64,000 nucleotides of DNA from Fidelibacterota bacterium (GTDB lineage: Bacteria > Fidelibacterota > Marinisomatia > SCGC-AAA003-L08 > TS1B11): assembly GCA_004124875.1 (NCBI GenBank), contig SCKJ01000002.1, positions 1-64,000 of the forward strand, read 5' to 3'. Shown here in pieces: positions 16,642-24,228 of this stretch (the first letter of the stretch is position 1; each line of letters begins with the position of its first letter). Position numbers and translations under genes: made by a program. Under the pieces are notes generated by a model. That model saw only the letters and a program-made list of their open reading frames with translations. It was not told the origin of the DNA and did no database searches.

Positions 16642-17079
16642 TGTCAATGACCCTGCGCCACCTGTGACGCGGAACGATCTTACGTCGGACGCCAAACTGT
16701 GTCAAGGGGATATAGGGGACCTGAGGCAGTGGCAGTTACTCACTCCGAGTCATCCTGAGGCTCTCGAAGGAACGAGAAGTGAAAGGAAAATTATCTAAAC
16801 AGGACCACCTTTCGATCCGCCACGCTTCGAGGGCCTCAGCATGACGTCTAACGTCTCGGGATGACTAACTGTCTATTTCAGTAAAATCACCTTTCGAGAG
16901 CCTCACGCTGACAGAGCGCCTGCTGGAAACGTCAATCCCGAGACTCGAAACTTGAACCTTCACTGCTACCGCTCATGCAACTGCCAGCCTTCGATGGGCA
17001 TCACTCCGGCAGCCCGTATTTTTCCAACACCTGCGCCTGCAGTTTGCGCGGCAAAGAAATAGTAGGCAGGAAGTATGGT
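16642..17079. other. Gene-free stretch with REP-like repeats
   Basis: Contains GGCAGTGGCAG simple sequence (about 16723-16733), a REP-like palindrome (16749-16845), a further half copy (16891-16912) and a CGAAACTTGAACC module. At 17001-17075 the minus strand reads a 25-residue open end (PYFLPTISLPRKLQAQVLEK..., stop) that could be the tail of a lost gene; no start is present. No complete gene is seen. Confidence 0.5.
16749..16912. repeat. REP-like palindrome plus a half copy
   Basis: GTCATCCTGAGGCTCTCGAAGG (16749-16770) is answered in inverted orientation by CTTCGAGGGCCTCAGCATGAC (16825-16845). A third arm, TTTCGAGAGCCTCACGCTGAC, lies at 16892-16912. GTCATCCTGAG...CTCAGCATGAC is a familiar dispersed palindrome; a half copy is also present at 11251-11275. 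Confidence 0.65.
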
Positions 17080-18105
17080 CTATGGTTCGGGCGCATTGGC
17101 CAGCTTCCAGGCCAGCTCGTCCACAGCGCCCGGAATAGCATCAATATCTTTGGTCTTTACGTCTGCTATAGCGATCAGCTTCGCGGTTTTTGTGTCAATG
17201 AGCTTCGCAACGATGGATAGGGTGTTCCCGAACTTTGAAATGCTGCCCGTTACGATCGCTTCCACCCCGTACAGCTTCCCGATTTCCGTGGTGGTCTTCT
17301 CATTGAGAATGCCCGATAACTCTAACTCTTGTTCCTCTAATACCTTTGGAAGAAGCACTCGTTCGTAGAGGTCAAAAACGCCTGTCTGGAAAAGAGAGGC
17401 GCTCATCCAACCCGTTACAATGGCGCCGGCATCGGGGATGTTCAAATCCCCATTTTCCTGGAATGCCACTACGGCAACCTTCAAAACGTCTTGCTGCACA
17501 TTTACAATCGAATGAGCTGGTGAGGGTGCAGGTTTGGCCTCGTCATTATCTAACGCCCTTGCACTCTTTAAAGCCCGTACCTCCGCTTGTAAGGCCTTTT
17601 CTCTAATCCGCTTAACCCCATCTCGAAACTCGTGAAGGACTGATAACACGAAATTCTCTGTCGTTTCATCAATAATTCTATTATCAACGCTCCAGAGGCT
17701 CCCAAGTTTGTTTATCGACCCGGTTAACATGAGTGCGGCACCTTTAAACATCCCTGCCTCTACGGCGAGCCCATTGGAAGCATACCCCATCCGCTGAAAT
17801 TCTTGTTCCGCAAAACGCTCCTTCATCGTTCGCTGATTGAAGAGGCTGAAAGCGCCAAACTTGATGAAGCAATACCCTCGTCGCTCCGAGATATTACATA
17901 GCATACGTTGAGATAGGCTGCTGCCCTCAAAACCAATGACACCCAGGATCATCCCCTCGGCGGAGTCAACGTGGGTATCTGCGATCACAATGGTCTGAGG
18001 GTTAGAAACGGTCTTTGAGCCAGGGCGAAACGCCGAACATATTGAAATTATATTTAGAAATATAAATAGATAGATGGTGCTTAGAAAGCGTTCCGCCTTG
18101 AGCAT
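17080..18105 (-). CDS. Exported protein with two CsgG/FlgO-like domains
   Basis: 341 residues from ATG 18105, chosen because AAGGA lies nine bases upstream and a hydrophobic leader follows at once; an ATG at 18132 is possible. Two related domains are visible. The first (about 55-165) includes FNQRTMKERFAEQEFQRMG and AALMLTGSINKLGSLW. The second (about 215-340) includes FDLYERVLLPKVLEEQELEL and GVEAIVTGSISKFGNTLSIV. The pattern 'R...L...L.EQ...G...LTGSI.K.G...' is that of CsgG/FlgO/TolB-like outer-membrane or periplasmic proteins. Function is unknown. A decayed paralogue lies just upstream on the same strand. Confidence 0.65.
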   Translation of the reverse strand: MLKAERFLSTIYLFIFLNIISICSAFRPGSKTVSNPQTIVIADTHVDSAEGMILGVIGFEGSSLSQRMLCNISERRGYCFIKFGAFSLFNQRTMKERFAEQEFQRMGYASNGLAVEAGMFKGAALMLTGSINKLGSLWSVDNRIIDETTENFVLSVLHEFRDGVKRIREKALQAEVRALKSARALDNDEAKPAPSPAHSIVNVQQDVLKVAVVAFQENGDLNIPDAGAIVTGWMSASLFQTGVFDLYERVLLPKVLEEQELELSGILNEKTTTEIGKLYGVEAIVTGSISKFGNTLSIVAKLIDTKTAKLIAIADVKTKDIDAIPGAVDELAWKLANAPEP

Positions 18106-18176
18106 TTGGTGTGTCCTTGTATGCCTATCCATGCAATTGTTGGCTACGATGTAAAGTTCGCTTCGCCGCTGATATA

Positions 18177-18205
18177 ATGATAGACGCGCCGAGGGCAGAT
18201 TCCAA
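18177..18205 (-). promoter_or_regulatory. Candidate promoter of the two-domain CsgG-like gene
   Basis: On the minus strand TTGGAA (18205-18200), a 17-base spacer and TATCAT (18182-18177) lie about 72 bases before the start at 18105. The leader after it resembles the leader of the paralogue at 19195. Confidence 0.4.
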
Positions 18206-18321
18206 GTTCGTGCTCCATTCTACGTGTTCCAGCACTGCCTGCACCTGTCGGGGGTCTCAAAGATTTACAATGCGACAAGCAACATTTACAGCTCGAATTA
18301 CATCGACACTTTCCGGCCCAG

Positions 18322-18637
18322 CTAGGGGGCCGGTTCAGGAATGCCGTTTACCTCTCTAGTTATTAAATCTGCCGTGCCGACCATTTTTTCAGATCTAATG
18401 TCAATGAGGGTTGCAACGACCGATAGAGTACTCCTGAACTTCAAAAAGTTGCCGGTTATTATGGCTTCCATCCCGGACAGCCTCCTCGATTTCCACAGTA
18501 GTATTTTCATCGAGAACATTCCAAAATCTTAACTCTTGTTCCTGCATTACCTTTGGAAGGAGGACACGTTCTTAGAGTATAAATAGTGTCTGTCTCATAA
18601 AGATGAGGAGCTAAACCAACCTGACTTGATGGCTCTA
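18322..18637 (-). pseudogene. Decayed second domain of a CsgG-like paralogue
   Basis: Reading the minus strand in shifting frames recovers, in order, AIKSGWFSSSSL, then ERVLLPKVMQEQEL...DENTTVEIEE, then GMEAIITGNFLKFRSTLSVVA. These align with AIVTGWMSASLF, ERVLLPKVLEEQELELSG...EKTTTEIGK and GVEAIVTGSISKFGNTLSIVA of the intact gene at 17080-18105. An in-frame TAA and at least two frameshifts break it. It directly follows the single-domain gene at 18635-19195, so the two pieces probably formed one two-domain gene. Confidence 0.75.
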
Positions 18638-19195
18638 GGGAGCATCGGCGGCTAAATCCAATATGCTGACCTCCGATACGCGCTGGACTAAAAATGGCAA
18701 GGCCTCGCTAAAATAAAGGTCTATATCACCTCGAAATTCATAGCGGATTGGTTTTGTGACACGCTCGGTCTTGACGTCAATGACTTTGCCTTCAATATAC
18801 CAGATATCCCCAACCTTGCCCGCAGACCCGGTCAATATGAGCTGGGCGCCAAGGCGCCTCCCTACTTCCACAGCGCACTCATTGGAATCACACCCCGTCC
18901 ACTGAATATCTTCTTCCGCGAGAATCTCATCCATCATGCCACGATCGAATACGCGCACTGTCCCAGATTTCAGGAAGAGATACCGTAATCGATCTGAGAT
19001 TACCCTGGCCTCAATTCGAGAGATGCCTCGACCCTTAAAATCCAGGACAACCAAGGCCTTCGTCTCTCTATGTTGGGGGTCGTTGCTATAAGCTCCTACA
19101 GACTCTGGGGCAGGGAGGGGCGCCGCAGATGCGGGCATTAGCAGTAGAAGCAGAACTTCGCACGAGATGGTCAGGAACAGGGGCGCCTTGGACAT
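18635..19195 (-). CDS. CsgG/FlgO-like single-domain exported protein (likely truncated paralogue)
   Basis: 186 residues with a signal peptide (MSKAPLFLTISCEVLLLLLM..., cut near ASA-AP). One domain reads ALVVLDFKGRGISRIEARVI, FLKSGTVRVFDRGMMDEILA, and LGAQLILTGSAGKVGDIWYI, matching domain 1 of the protein at 17080-18105. GAAAGGA precedes the ATG. The reading frame ends at a TAG exactly where homology to the lost second domain begins one base out of frame. It may still make a one-domain product, or be a recently inactivated gene; the frame itself is intact. Confidence 0.6.
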   Translation of the reverse strand: MSKAPLFLTISCEVLLLLLMPASAAPLPAPESVGAYSNDPQHRETKALVVLDFKGRGISRIEARVISDRLRYLFLKSGTVRVFDRGMMDEILAEEDIQWTGCDSNECAVEVGRRLGAQLILTGSAGKVGDIWYIEGKVIDVKTERVTKPIRYEFRGDIDLYFSEALPFLVQRVSEVSILDLAADAP

Positions 19196-19266
19196 CTTGC
19201 GGTTCCTTTCATGCTTATCGATTCAAAGCCTAATTACAGGCTAGAGTTTGCTTTATCGCTGAGGAT

Positions 19267-19295
19267 AATCTATGGGCACCGCTGGGAAATAGCAA
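19267..19295 (-). promoter_or_regulatory. Candidate promoter of the single-domain CsgG-like gene
   Basis: Minus strand TTGCTA (19295-19290), a 17-base spacer, TAGATT (19272-19267), about 71 bases before the ATG at 19195. Placement relative to the gene mirrors the promoter of the paralogue. Confidence 0.35.
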
Positions 19296-19304
19296 GATCA
19301 TAAG

Positions 19305-19388
19305 TCATTCTGCTGGTACTACCAGCACCCGCACCCGCCTGCGGCGGAGCTCGGCGATGAAGGTGGAGAGTTGCGACTGTTGTGCCAT
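19305..19388 (-). pseudogene. N-terminal fragment of a FlgO/TPR-type 'ELKRRxVxRV' protein
   Basis: A 27-residue frame reads MAQQSQLSTFIAELRRRRVR then VLVVPAE and stops. The pattern 'L..F..ELRRR.V.RV..VY' is the N-terminal signature of a family of proteins with a membrane helix followed by FlgO-like and TPR regions. Here one position is missing and the frame ends before the helix is complete. It sits upstream of and on the same strand as the CsgG-like genes. Identification is by memory of the motif only. Confidence 0.3.
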
Positions 19389-19600
19389 GGCGGTGATTCA
19401 GGTTACCGTTCCGAATGTAAGTCTAAAGGTGGCGGGAGTGCAAAAAACTGATGACTGACGACTGGTAACTGATAACAGGTTTCAGGTTCCCGGTTGCAAG
19501 TTTCAGGTTCTGCTCAATGCCACTGCCACTGCCACTGTAGCAGATGCAATTAACCTTGAAGCCCCTTCAAACGGCCATCTAAATTGCCGGTGGAGATTCC

Positions 19601-20059
19601 GTGGAAAAACAGATTGTCGCCACCCATCGCAGAGCCCGCCACGACTACCATATCCTCGATACGTTTGAGGCGGGTCTGGTGCTCACCGGCACCGAGGTGA
19701 AAGCGTTGCGCGAGAGAAAAGTCACCCTGGCTGAAGGCTACGCCCGTTTCGAAGGCCACGAGTTGTATATGGTCGACATCAACATCGGCGACTACTCACA
19801 TGCCGGGCAAAGGGGGCACTTGAATGTGCATCCGAGGAAGCTTCTGTTGCATCACCGGGAGCTGGCCAAGCTCAAAAAGGCGGTGGCCACCAAGGGCCAG
19901 AGCATCATTCCTCTGTCGCTCTATTTCAAGTCGGGGTGGGCCAAAGTGGAACTGGCCCTGGTCAAGGGCAAGCAGCTCCACGACAAGCGGCGCGACATTG
20001 CCGAGCGGGAGTCCAAACGGTTGCTCGACCGGGTCCTCAAAACGCGCAGAAGCGGCTGA
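19601..20059 (+). CDS. smpB: SsrA-binding protein SmpB
   Basis: A 152-residue RNA-binding protein of trans-translation, which brings tmRNA to stalled ribosomes. Family hallmarks are HDYHILDTFEAGLVLTGTEV near the start, GHLNVHPRKLLLHHRELAKL in the middle, and the basic tail DKRRDIAERESKRLLDRVLK. Length is standard. Translation starts at GTG with GGTGGAG five bases ahead. tyrS begins immediately after the stop. No tmRNA gene is seen in this window. Confidence 0.95.
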   Translation: MEKQIVATHRRARHDYHILDTFEAGLVLTGTEVKALRERKVTLAEGYARFEGHELYMVDINIGDYSHAGQRGHLNVHPRKLLLHHRELAKLKKAVATKGQSIIPLSLYFKSGWAKVELALVKGKQLHDKRRDIAERESKRLLDRVLKTRRSG

Positions 20060-21277
20060 ATGCCGGACAAATTTCCTGAAGTGGAAGAGCAGCTGGCCCT
20101 CATCAGCCGGGGCGCCGAAGCCATTATCCCCGAGGAAGAGCTGGCCAAAAAGCTGGAGCGCTCCTTAAAGACCGGCCAGCCGCTCAAGGTGAAGTTGGGC
20201 TGTGATCCCAGCAAGCCCGACCTGCACCTCGGGCACGCCGTGGTCCTGCGCAAACTGGGGCATTTTCAGCAGCTGGGCCACGAGGCCATTCTGGTGATAG
20301 GCGACTTCACCGGCATGATTGGCGATCCCAGCGGACGCAATAAGACGCGTCCCGCCCTGACCCTGGAGGAGGCCCGGGCTAACGGCCAGAGCTACTTCGA
20401 CCAGGCCGCCAGGGTGCTGTCAAAGGATCGCCTCAGAATCGTCTATAATTCCGAGTGGCTCAGTCTCCTCACTTTTGCCGACCTCATTCGCGAGGCGGCC
20501 CACATCACCGTGGCCCGCATGCTCGAGCGCGACGACTTCTCCAAGCGCCTGGCGGCCGGGACGCCCCTCTCCATGCACGAACTGCTCTATCCTCTGGCGC
20601 AGGCCTACGACTCGGTGGCCCTACAGGCCGATGTGGAACTCGGCGGCACCGATCAGACCTTTAACCTGCTCATGGGCCGCGACCTCCAGCGCGCGCACGG
20701 GCAAGAGCCCCAGGTGGTGGTCACCACCCCGTTGATCATAGGCACCGATGGTGTCGAGAAAATGTCCAAGTCGCAGGATAACTACATCGCCCTGACCGAC
20801 GCCCCCGACGATATGTACGGCAAGCTGCTCTCCATACCCGATAAGCTTATCGGCTCCTATTTTACCCATTGCACGGATCTCCCCGCAGGCGAGCTGCAAC
20901 AGATCGATGCCCAGCTGGCCGGTGGTGAAGTCAACCCACGCGACCTCAAACGGCGGTTGGCCCGCGAGGTCGTGGCCATCTATCATGGCGCTCCGGCCGC
21001 CGCATCAGCGGAGCAGGCGTTTGACCGGCTGTTTATCGATAAAGGCCTGCCGGACGATATGCCGGAGTACACACCGGGCGATGGCGAGATCTTGCTGGTG
21101 CAGGTGCTGCACGACTGCGGCCTGACCCAATCCAACAGCGAAGGGCGGCGGCTCATCGCCCAGGGCGGCGTCAAGTGGGATGATGAGCTGGTGACCGATA
21201 CTAACCTGCTGGTGAAGCGGGGCGACGCCGGTATCCTGAAAGTGGGCAAGCGGCGATTTCTGAAATTGGTGTCGTAA
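20060..21277 (+). CDS. tyrS: Tyrosyl-tRNA synthetase
   Basis: A 405-residue class I aminoacyl-tRNA synthetase that charges tRNA-Tyr. The HIGH motif appears as HLGH (residues 56-59), and KMSKS is at 234-238. The GDFTGMIGDPSGRNKTRP stretch and LYPLAQAYDSVALQADVELG are typical of the bacterial long TyrRS subgroup. A C-terminal S4-like RNA-binding domain (SEGRRLIAQGGVKWDDELV) is present. The ATG follows the smpB stop with no gap. Confidence 0.95.
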   Translation: MPDKFPEVEEQLALISRGAEAIIPEEELAKKLERSLKTGQPLKVKLGCDPSKPDLHLGHAVVLRKLGHFQQLGHEAILVIGDFTGMIGDPSGRNKTRPALTLEEARANGQSYFDQAARVLSKDRLRIVYNSEWLSLLTFADLIREAAHITVARMLERDDFSKRLAAGTPLSMHELLYPLAQAYDSVALQADVELGGTDQTFNLLMGRDLQRAHGQEPQVVVTTPLIIGTDGVEKMSKSQDNYIALTDAPDDMYGKLLSIPDKLIGSYFTHCTDLPAGELQQIDAQLAGGEVNPRDLKRRLAREVVAIYHGAPAAASAEQAFDRLFIDKGLPDDMPEYTPGDGEILLVQVLHDCGLTQSNSEGRRLIAQGGVKWDDELVTDTNLLVKRGDAGILKVGKRRFLKLVS

Positions 21278-21310
21278 AACGGGACTCCCAGGCAACAGAG
21301 CGAGGTTAAA

Positions 21311-22141
21311 ATGATCGATCGAATCAGATTGAACGGGGCCGTTGCGATGCTGGCGGCACTGGCGGCTCTGCCGGGCTGCGGAGGGCGGCAGGCCCCCGCC
21401 TCTACCCAGCTCGATGGCACGTTGTGGATGCAGCAGTCGGCCGAGTACTGGGCCATCGCCACGCAGACCTATGAGGCCGCCCGGCAGCAGCTGGACCGGG
21501 CGCTCGGCGATCCCAAATGGACCGCCGCCCTGGAGCAGTCTGGCGATTATGGCGGGCTGCCACCGGCCGTGATCCTGGATGTGGACGATACGGTGCTGGA
21601 GAGCACCACCTACACCGCCCAGCGGCTGCTGGCTGGCGACGGCTACACCTACGAGACCTGGAAAGATTACATCATGGAGCACGGCAGCCGTCCGGTGCCC
21701 GGCGCATTGGAATTCTGCCGCTATGCCGCGGAAAAAGGGGTGGCAATTTTTTACGTGACCAATAACCGCGAAGAGCTCACGCAGGCGATAGGGGCGGCAC
21801 TGCGGGCTCATGGATTTCCGGTGGCAGCGGACGACGGCAACGTGCTGACCCGCACCGATGTGCGCGATAAAGCGCCCCGCCGCAAGCGGGTGGCGGACGG
21901 CCATCGGGTGCTGCTGCTGCTGGGCGATGACGGCAACGATTTTGCCACGGACCTGGGTTACGGCAGTCGTGACGAGCGCGCCTCCGCCGTGCGCAAGCAT
22001 GCCCACCGGTGGGGCCGCAGCTGGTTTATGCTGCCCAATCCGATGTACGGCAGCTGGGCGTCGGCGATTTATAGTGGCACAGCACCTGAAGGCGAGGAAG
22101 AGACGTTAGAGGCTAAACTAAATAGTTTGGACTTAAAGTGA
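21311..22141 (+). CDS. HAD-family acid phosphatase lipoprotein (class C / lipoprotein e(P4) type)
   Basis: A 276-residue lipoprotein (lipobox ALPGC, Cys23) with HAD phosphatase signatures. Motif I is ILDVDDTVLES with nucleophile Asp90 and acid/base Asp92, motif II is VTNN, and LLLLGDDGNDF is the last motif. Class C acid phosphatases such as e(P4) hydrolyse nucleoside monophosphates outside the inner membrane so that nucleosides can be taken up. AGCGAGG lies shortly before the ATG. The alkaline phosphatase 310 bases downstream suggests a phosphate- or nucleotide-scavenging pair, though a repeat separates them. Confidence 0.85.
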   Translation: MIDRIRLNGAVAMLAALAALPGCGGRQAPASTQLDGTLWMQQSAEYWAIATQTYEAARQQLDRALGDPKWTAALEQSGDYGGLPPAVILDVDDTVLESTTYTAQRLLAGDGYTYETWKDYIMEHGSRPVPGALEFCRYAAEKGVAIFYVTNNREELTQAIGAALRAHGFPVAADDGNVLTRTDVRDKAPRRKRVADGHRVLLLLGDDGNDFATDLGYGSRDERASAVRKHAHRWGRSWFMLPNPMYGSWASAIYSGTAPEGEEETLEAKLNSLDLK

Positions 22142-22452
22142 CACATTATACGGAATCGGTAGCAGTTGCGGTGAATAATGGGCAGTGGCAGACAGTGCAG
22201 GTTCCGGTTTTCTGTCATTGCGAGTCCCGCGTATTCGGGACGTGGCAATCTCATGAGCTCGCTAATAGGGATCGCCACGTTTCACTCGCGATGACAGGGT
22301 TGGGAGGGTTGCGGCAGAAGCAGGTAGCAGTGGCAGAACCTGAAACGTCCAACCTGAAACCGGTTGGCAGTCATCCAACATCCATCATCCAACATCCGAT
22401 ATCCACTAAACACTAACCGCTATCAATGAGGTTCGCCTCGTGGAAAGGTGCC
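22142..22452. other. Gene-free stretch with a REP-like palindrome and simple-sequence modules
   Basis: Contains GGGCAGTGGCAGACAGTGCAGG, a REP-like cruciform (22212-22297), AGCAGGTAGCAGTGGCAGAACC, AACCTGAAAC modules, and CATCCAACATCCATCATCC near 22376-22404. No gene is credible here. Confidence 0.55.
22212..22297. repeat. REP-like cruciform repeat
   Basis: Outer arms CTGTCATTGCGAG (22212-22224) and CTCGCGATGACAG (22285-22297), middle arms CGTGGCAATCTC (22241-22252) and GGGATCGCCACG (22268-22279), and an inner hairpin GTCCCG/CGGGAC. The wording TGTCATTGCGAG...GTGGCAATCTC is a well-known dispersed palindrome of many bacterial genomes. Confidence 0.75.
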
Positions 22453-23562
22453 ATGTTCAAATCATTTGGGAGTCGCGTCTTAGCTCTGACTGCCGTTGGA
22501 ATCGTCGTAATTTTATTTTCCAGAGATCTGTTCCCGGCTGCGGAGGAGGGTCTCCCCGACCGGCCTGTGTCCATCATCTTTTTCCTCCCTGACGGCATGG
22601 GCATCGGCCAGCATTCCATGGCGTATTACCTGACCGATGATTACCCCTTTGCCCGGTTCGGCCAGGTGGCCTTGATGACGACCCACCCGCACCGCCGCGA
22701 CCGGGTCACCGAATCGGCATCGGGGGCTGGCTCCCTGGCGACCGGCGAGAAAATCCGGCGGCGAGTCATTTCCATGTCGCCTGAGGGCAAGCCGCTGGAG
22801 ACCGTTATGGAAGTGGCCCGCGCAGCGGGCATGGCGACCGGCGTGGTGACCACGGCCAACGTTTCCGACGCTTCCCCCGCCGCATTTTCGGTGCAGCACC
22901 CCAGCCGTTACGAACAGACGGCTATTGCGCGGAAAATGATCCGCTCGGGTCTCAACGTCATGCTCGGCGGCGGCAGAAAAGTGTTCCTGTCCAAGCGCGA
23001 CGGCGGTGAGAATGACAGCGACTATCTGGGACAACTGGAGCGCGGCGACGCCGTGCAGGTGCTTGCATCGCTGCAGGACCCCCTGCAACCGTCCAGGCAG
23101 ATACTGGGACTGTTTGATATGGGGGAGATGGAGGATGTTGCCCGCCGCAATCCGACGCTGCTGGAAATGACGCAGTTCGCGCTGGACCGGCTGGAAGATG
23201 ATCCTGATGGCTTTTTCCTGTTCATTGAGGAGGAGCTTACCGACAGCCATTCGCACAACAATCTTGACGCCGCAACACTGGAAGCGGTGCAGGCGGTCAA
23301 TCGGGTCACCCGTTACTTGCTCGATTATCAGGCGGCCCACCCCGAGGTCCTGCTGGTGGTGGCGCCCGACCACGAGACCGGAGGCTGGTTCTTGGAGGAA
23401 AAGCGAGACAATCCCGGCAGACCGAAATGGGCCACCGGCAGCCACACGGGGAATATGGTCCCCGTATTCGCCATTGGCCCGGGCAGCGGACTGTTTAAGG
23501 GTATTATCGATAACACCGATGTGGGCAAAATCATGCTCAAGTACCTGCGGCAGAAAAAATAG
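22453..23562 (+). CDS. Alkaline phosphatase (PhoA family)
   Basis: A 369-residue phosphomonoesterase of the alkaline phosphatase superfamily, exported or anchored by an N-terminal hydrophobic segment (VLALTAVGIVVILF). The start at 22453 is preferred over 22426 because AAAGG lies five bases upstream. The first metal-binding motif is FFLPDGMGIG, the phosphorylated serine is Ser88 in TESASGAGSLATG, and later ligands are in FLFIEEELTDSHSHNN and VVAPDHETGGW. The last metal histidine is in ATGSHTGNMVPVFA. It is shorter than E. coli PhoA (about 450 mature), like many environmental homologues. Confidence 0.9.
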   Translation: MFKSFGSRVLALTAVGIVVILFSRDLFPAAEEGLPDRPVSIIFFLPDGMGIGQHSMAYYLTDDYPFARFGQVALMTTHPHRRDRVTESASGAGSLATGEKIRRRVISMSPEGKPLETVMEVARAAGMATGVVTTANVSDASPAAFSVQHPSRYEQTAIARKMIRSGLNVMLGGGRKVFLSKRDGGENDSDYLGQLERGDAVQVLASLQDPLQPSRQILGLFDMGEMEDVARRNPTLLEMTQFALDRLEDDPDGFFLFIEEELTDSHSHNNLDAATLEAVQAVNRVTRYLLDYQAAHPEVLLVVAPDHETGGWFLEEKRDNPGRPKWATGSHTGNMVPVFAIGPGSGLFKGIIDNTDVGKIMLKYLRQKK

Positions 23563-23699
23563 TGGCCGCCAGGGCGGCGGTGCTGGGAGCCTATGCGCGG
23601 GTGATGATGCGCTGGGCCGGCGTTGTGTTGCGCACCACCATCCTCATGGTTGGCAAGCGGGTGGCACTGCCGGAAATTATCCGCTGGATTCGCACTTGA
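23562..23699 (+). CDS. Possible 45-residue membrane-active protein coupled to the phosphatase gene
   Basis: A GTG at 23562 overlaps the phosphatase stop by one base (TAGTG) and opens a 45-codon frame ending at 23699. The product is Arg-rich and hydrophobic (YARVMMRWAGVVLRTTILMV is its core), suggesting an amphipathic or membrane helix. There is no recognised family and the ribosome binding site is weak, so support is the overlap and composition only. It may be chance. Confidence 0.25.
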   Translation: MAARAAVLGAYARVMMRWAGVVLRTTILMVGKRVALPEIIRWIRT

Positions 23700-23880
23700 T
23701 CTGGCCTGCATGTCAGCATCTTGCGCCCCGATTAATCGACAGATTGTAACCTGGCCGTCCGAATTGACATCCAACCATACGGCGCAGGCTGCTACCGATT
23801 GCCTTCCCGGCGATCACCGCACTAACTTGGATGGCATCATCATGCGCCGGCAGGCGCGTTTTAACTAAGGAGTGACCTTA
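23563..23880. other. Intergenic stretch before trxA
   Basis: Apart from the doubtful small frame at 23562-23699 nothing coding is seen. A TTGACA occurs at 23774-23779 but no -10 hexamer follows at 16-18 bases. The right end has AAGGAG (23867-23872), the ribosome binding site of trxA. Confidence 0.45.
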
Positions 23881-24213
23881 ATGCAAGTTGGTGAGCATAC
23901 GGAGCAGTTTTCCGATAAGGATTTCGACGAGCAGGTGTTGGCGTCAGACCAGCCGGTGCTGGTCGACTTCTGGGCCGAATGGTGCGGTCCCTGCCACATC
24001 ATAGCCCCTATTATGGATGAAGTGGCAGTTGAGTACAAGGACAGGGTTCGAGTGGGAAAACTGAACGTGGATGAAAATCCGAGTGTTGCCGCCAAATACG
24101 GCATCCGTTCGATCCCCAGCATTTTGTTATTTAAGGGGGGCGAGGTGAGCCAGCAGATTGTTGGCGCCGTTCCCAAAGCACAACTCACGTCCATGTTGGA
24201 CCAGATACTATAA
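23881..24213 (+). CDS. trxA: Thioredoxin
   Basis: A 110-residue thioredoxin, the general cytoplasmic disulfide reductant. The active site is Trp-Cys34... reading WCGPC at residues 34-38, within VLVDFWAEWCGPCHIIAP. The cis-proline loop is GIRSIPSILLFKGG. AAGGAG lies eight bases before the ATG at 23881; an in-frame GTG at 23872 would overlap that site and is rejected. trxB, its reductase, follows after 15 bases, so substrate and enzyme are co-transcribed. Confidence 0.95.
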   Translation: MQVGEHTEQFSDKDFDEQVLASDQPVLVDFWAEWCGPCHIIAPIMDEVAVEYKDRVRVGKLNVDENPSVAAKYGIRSIPSILLFKGGEVSQQIVGAVPKAQLTSMLDQIL

Positions 24214-24228
24214 CCCAAAACTGAAGAA

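Larger units (their letters stand above)
19196..19600. other. Intergenic stretch with promoter, gene fragment and simple-sequence modules
   Basis: From left: the promoter and leader of the CsgG-like gene, a short gene fragment (19305-19388, listed), then CTGATGACTGACGACTGG-like DNA, CAGGTTTCAGGTT modules (about 19478-19529) and CCACTGCCACTGCCACTG (about 19519-19537). These modules recur, partly inverted, near 22.2-22.4 kb. The right end is the ribosome binding site (GGTGGAG) of smpB. Confidence 0.5.

Noticed and set aside
23774..23803. TTGACA upstream of trxA as a promoter
   Set aside because: No -10-like hexamer at 16-18 bases; at 17 bases the sequence is GGCTGC.
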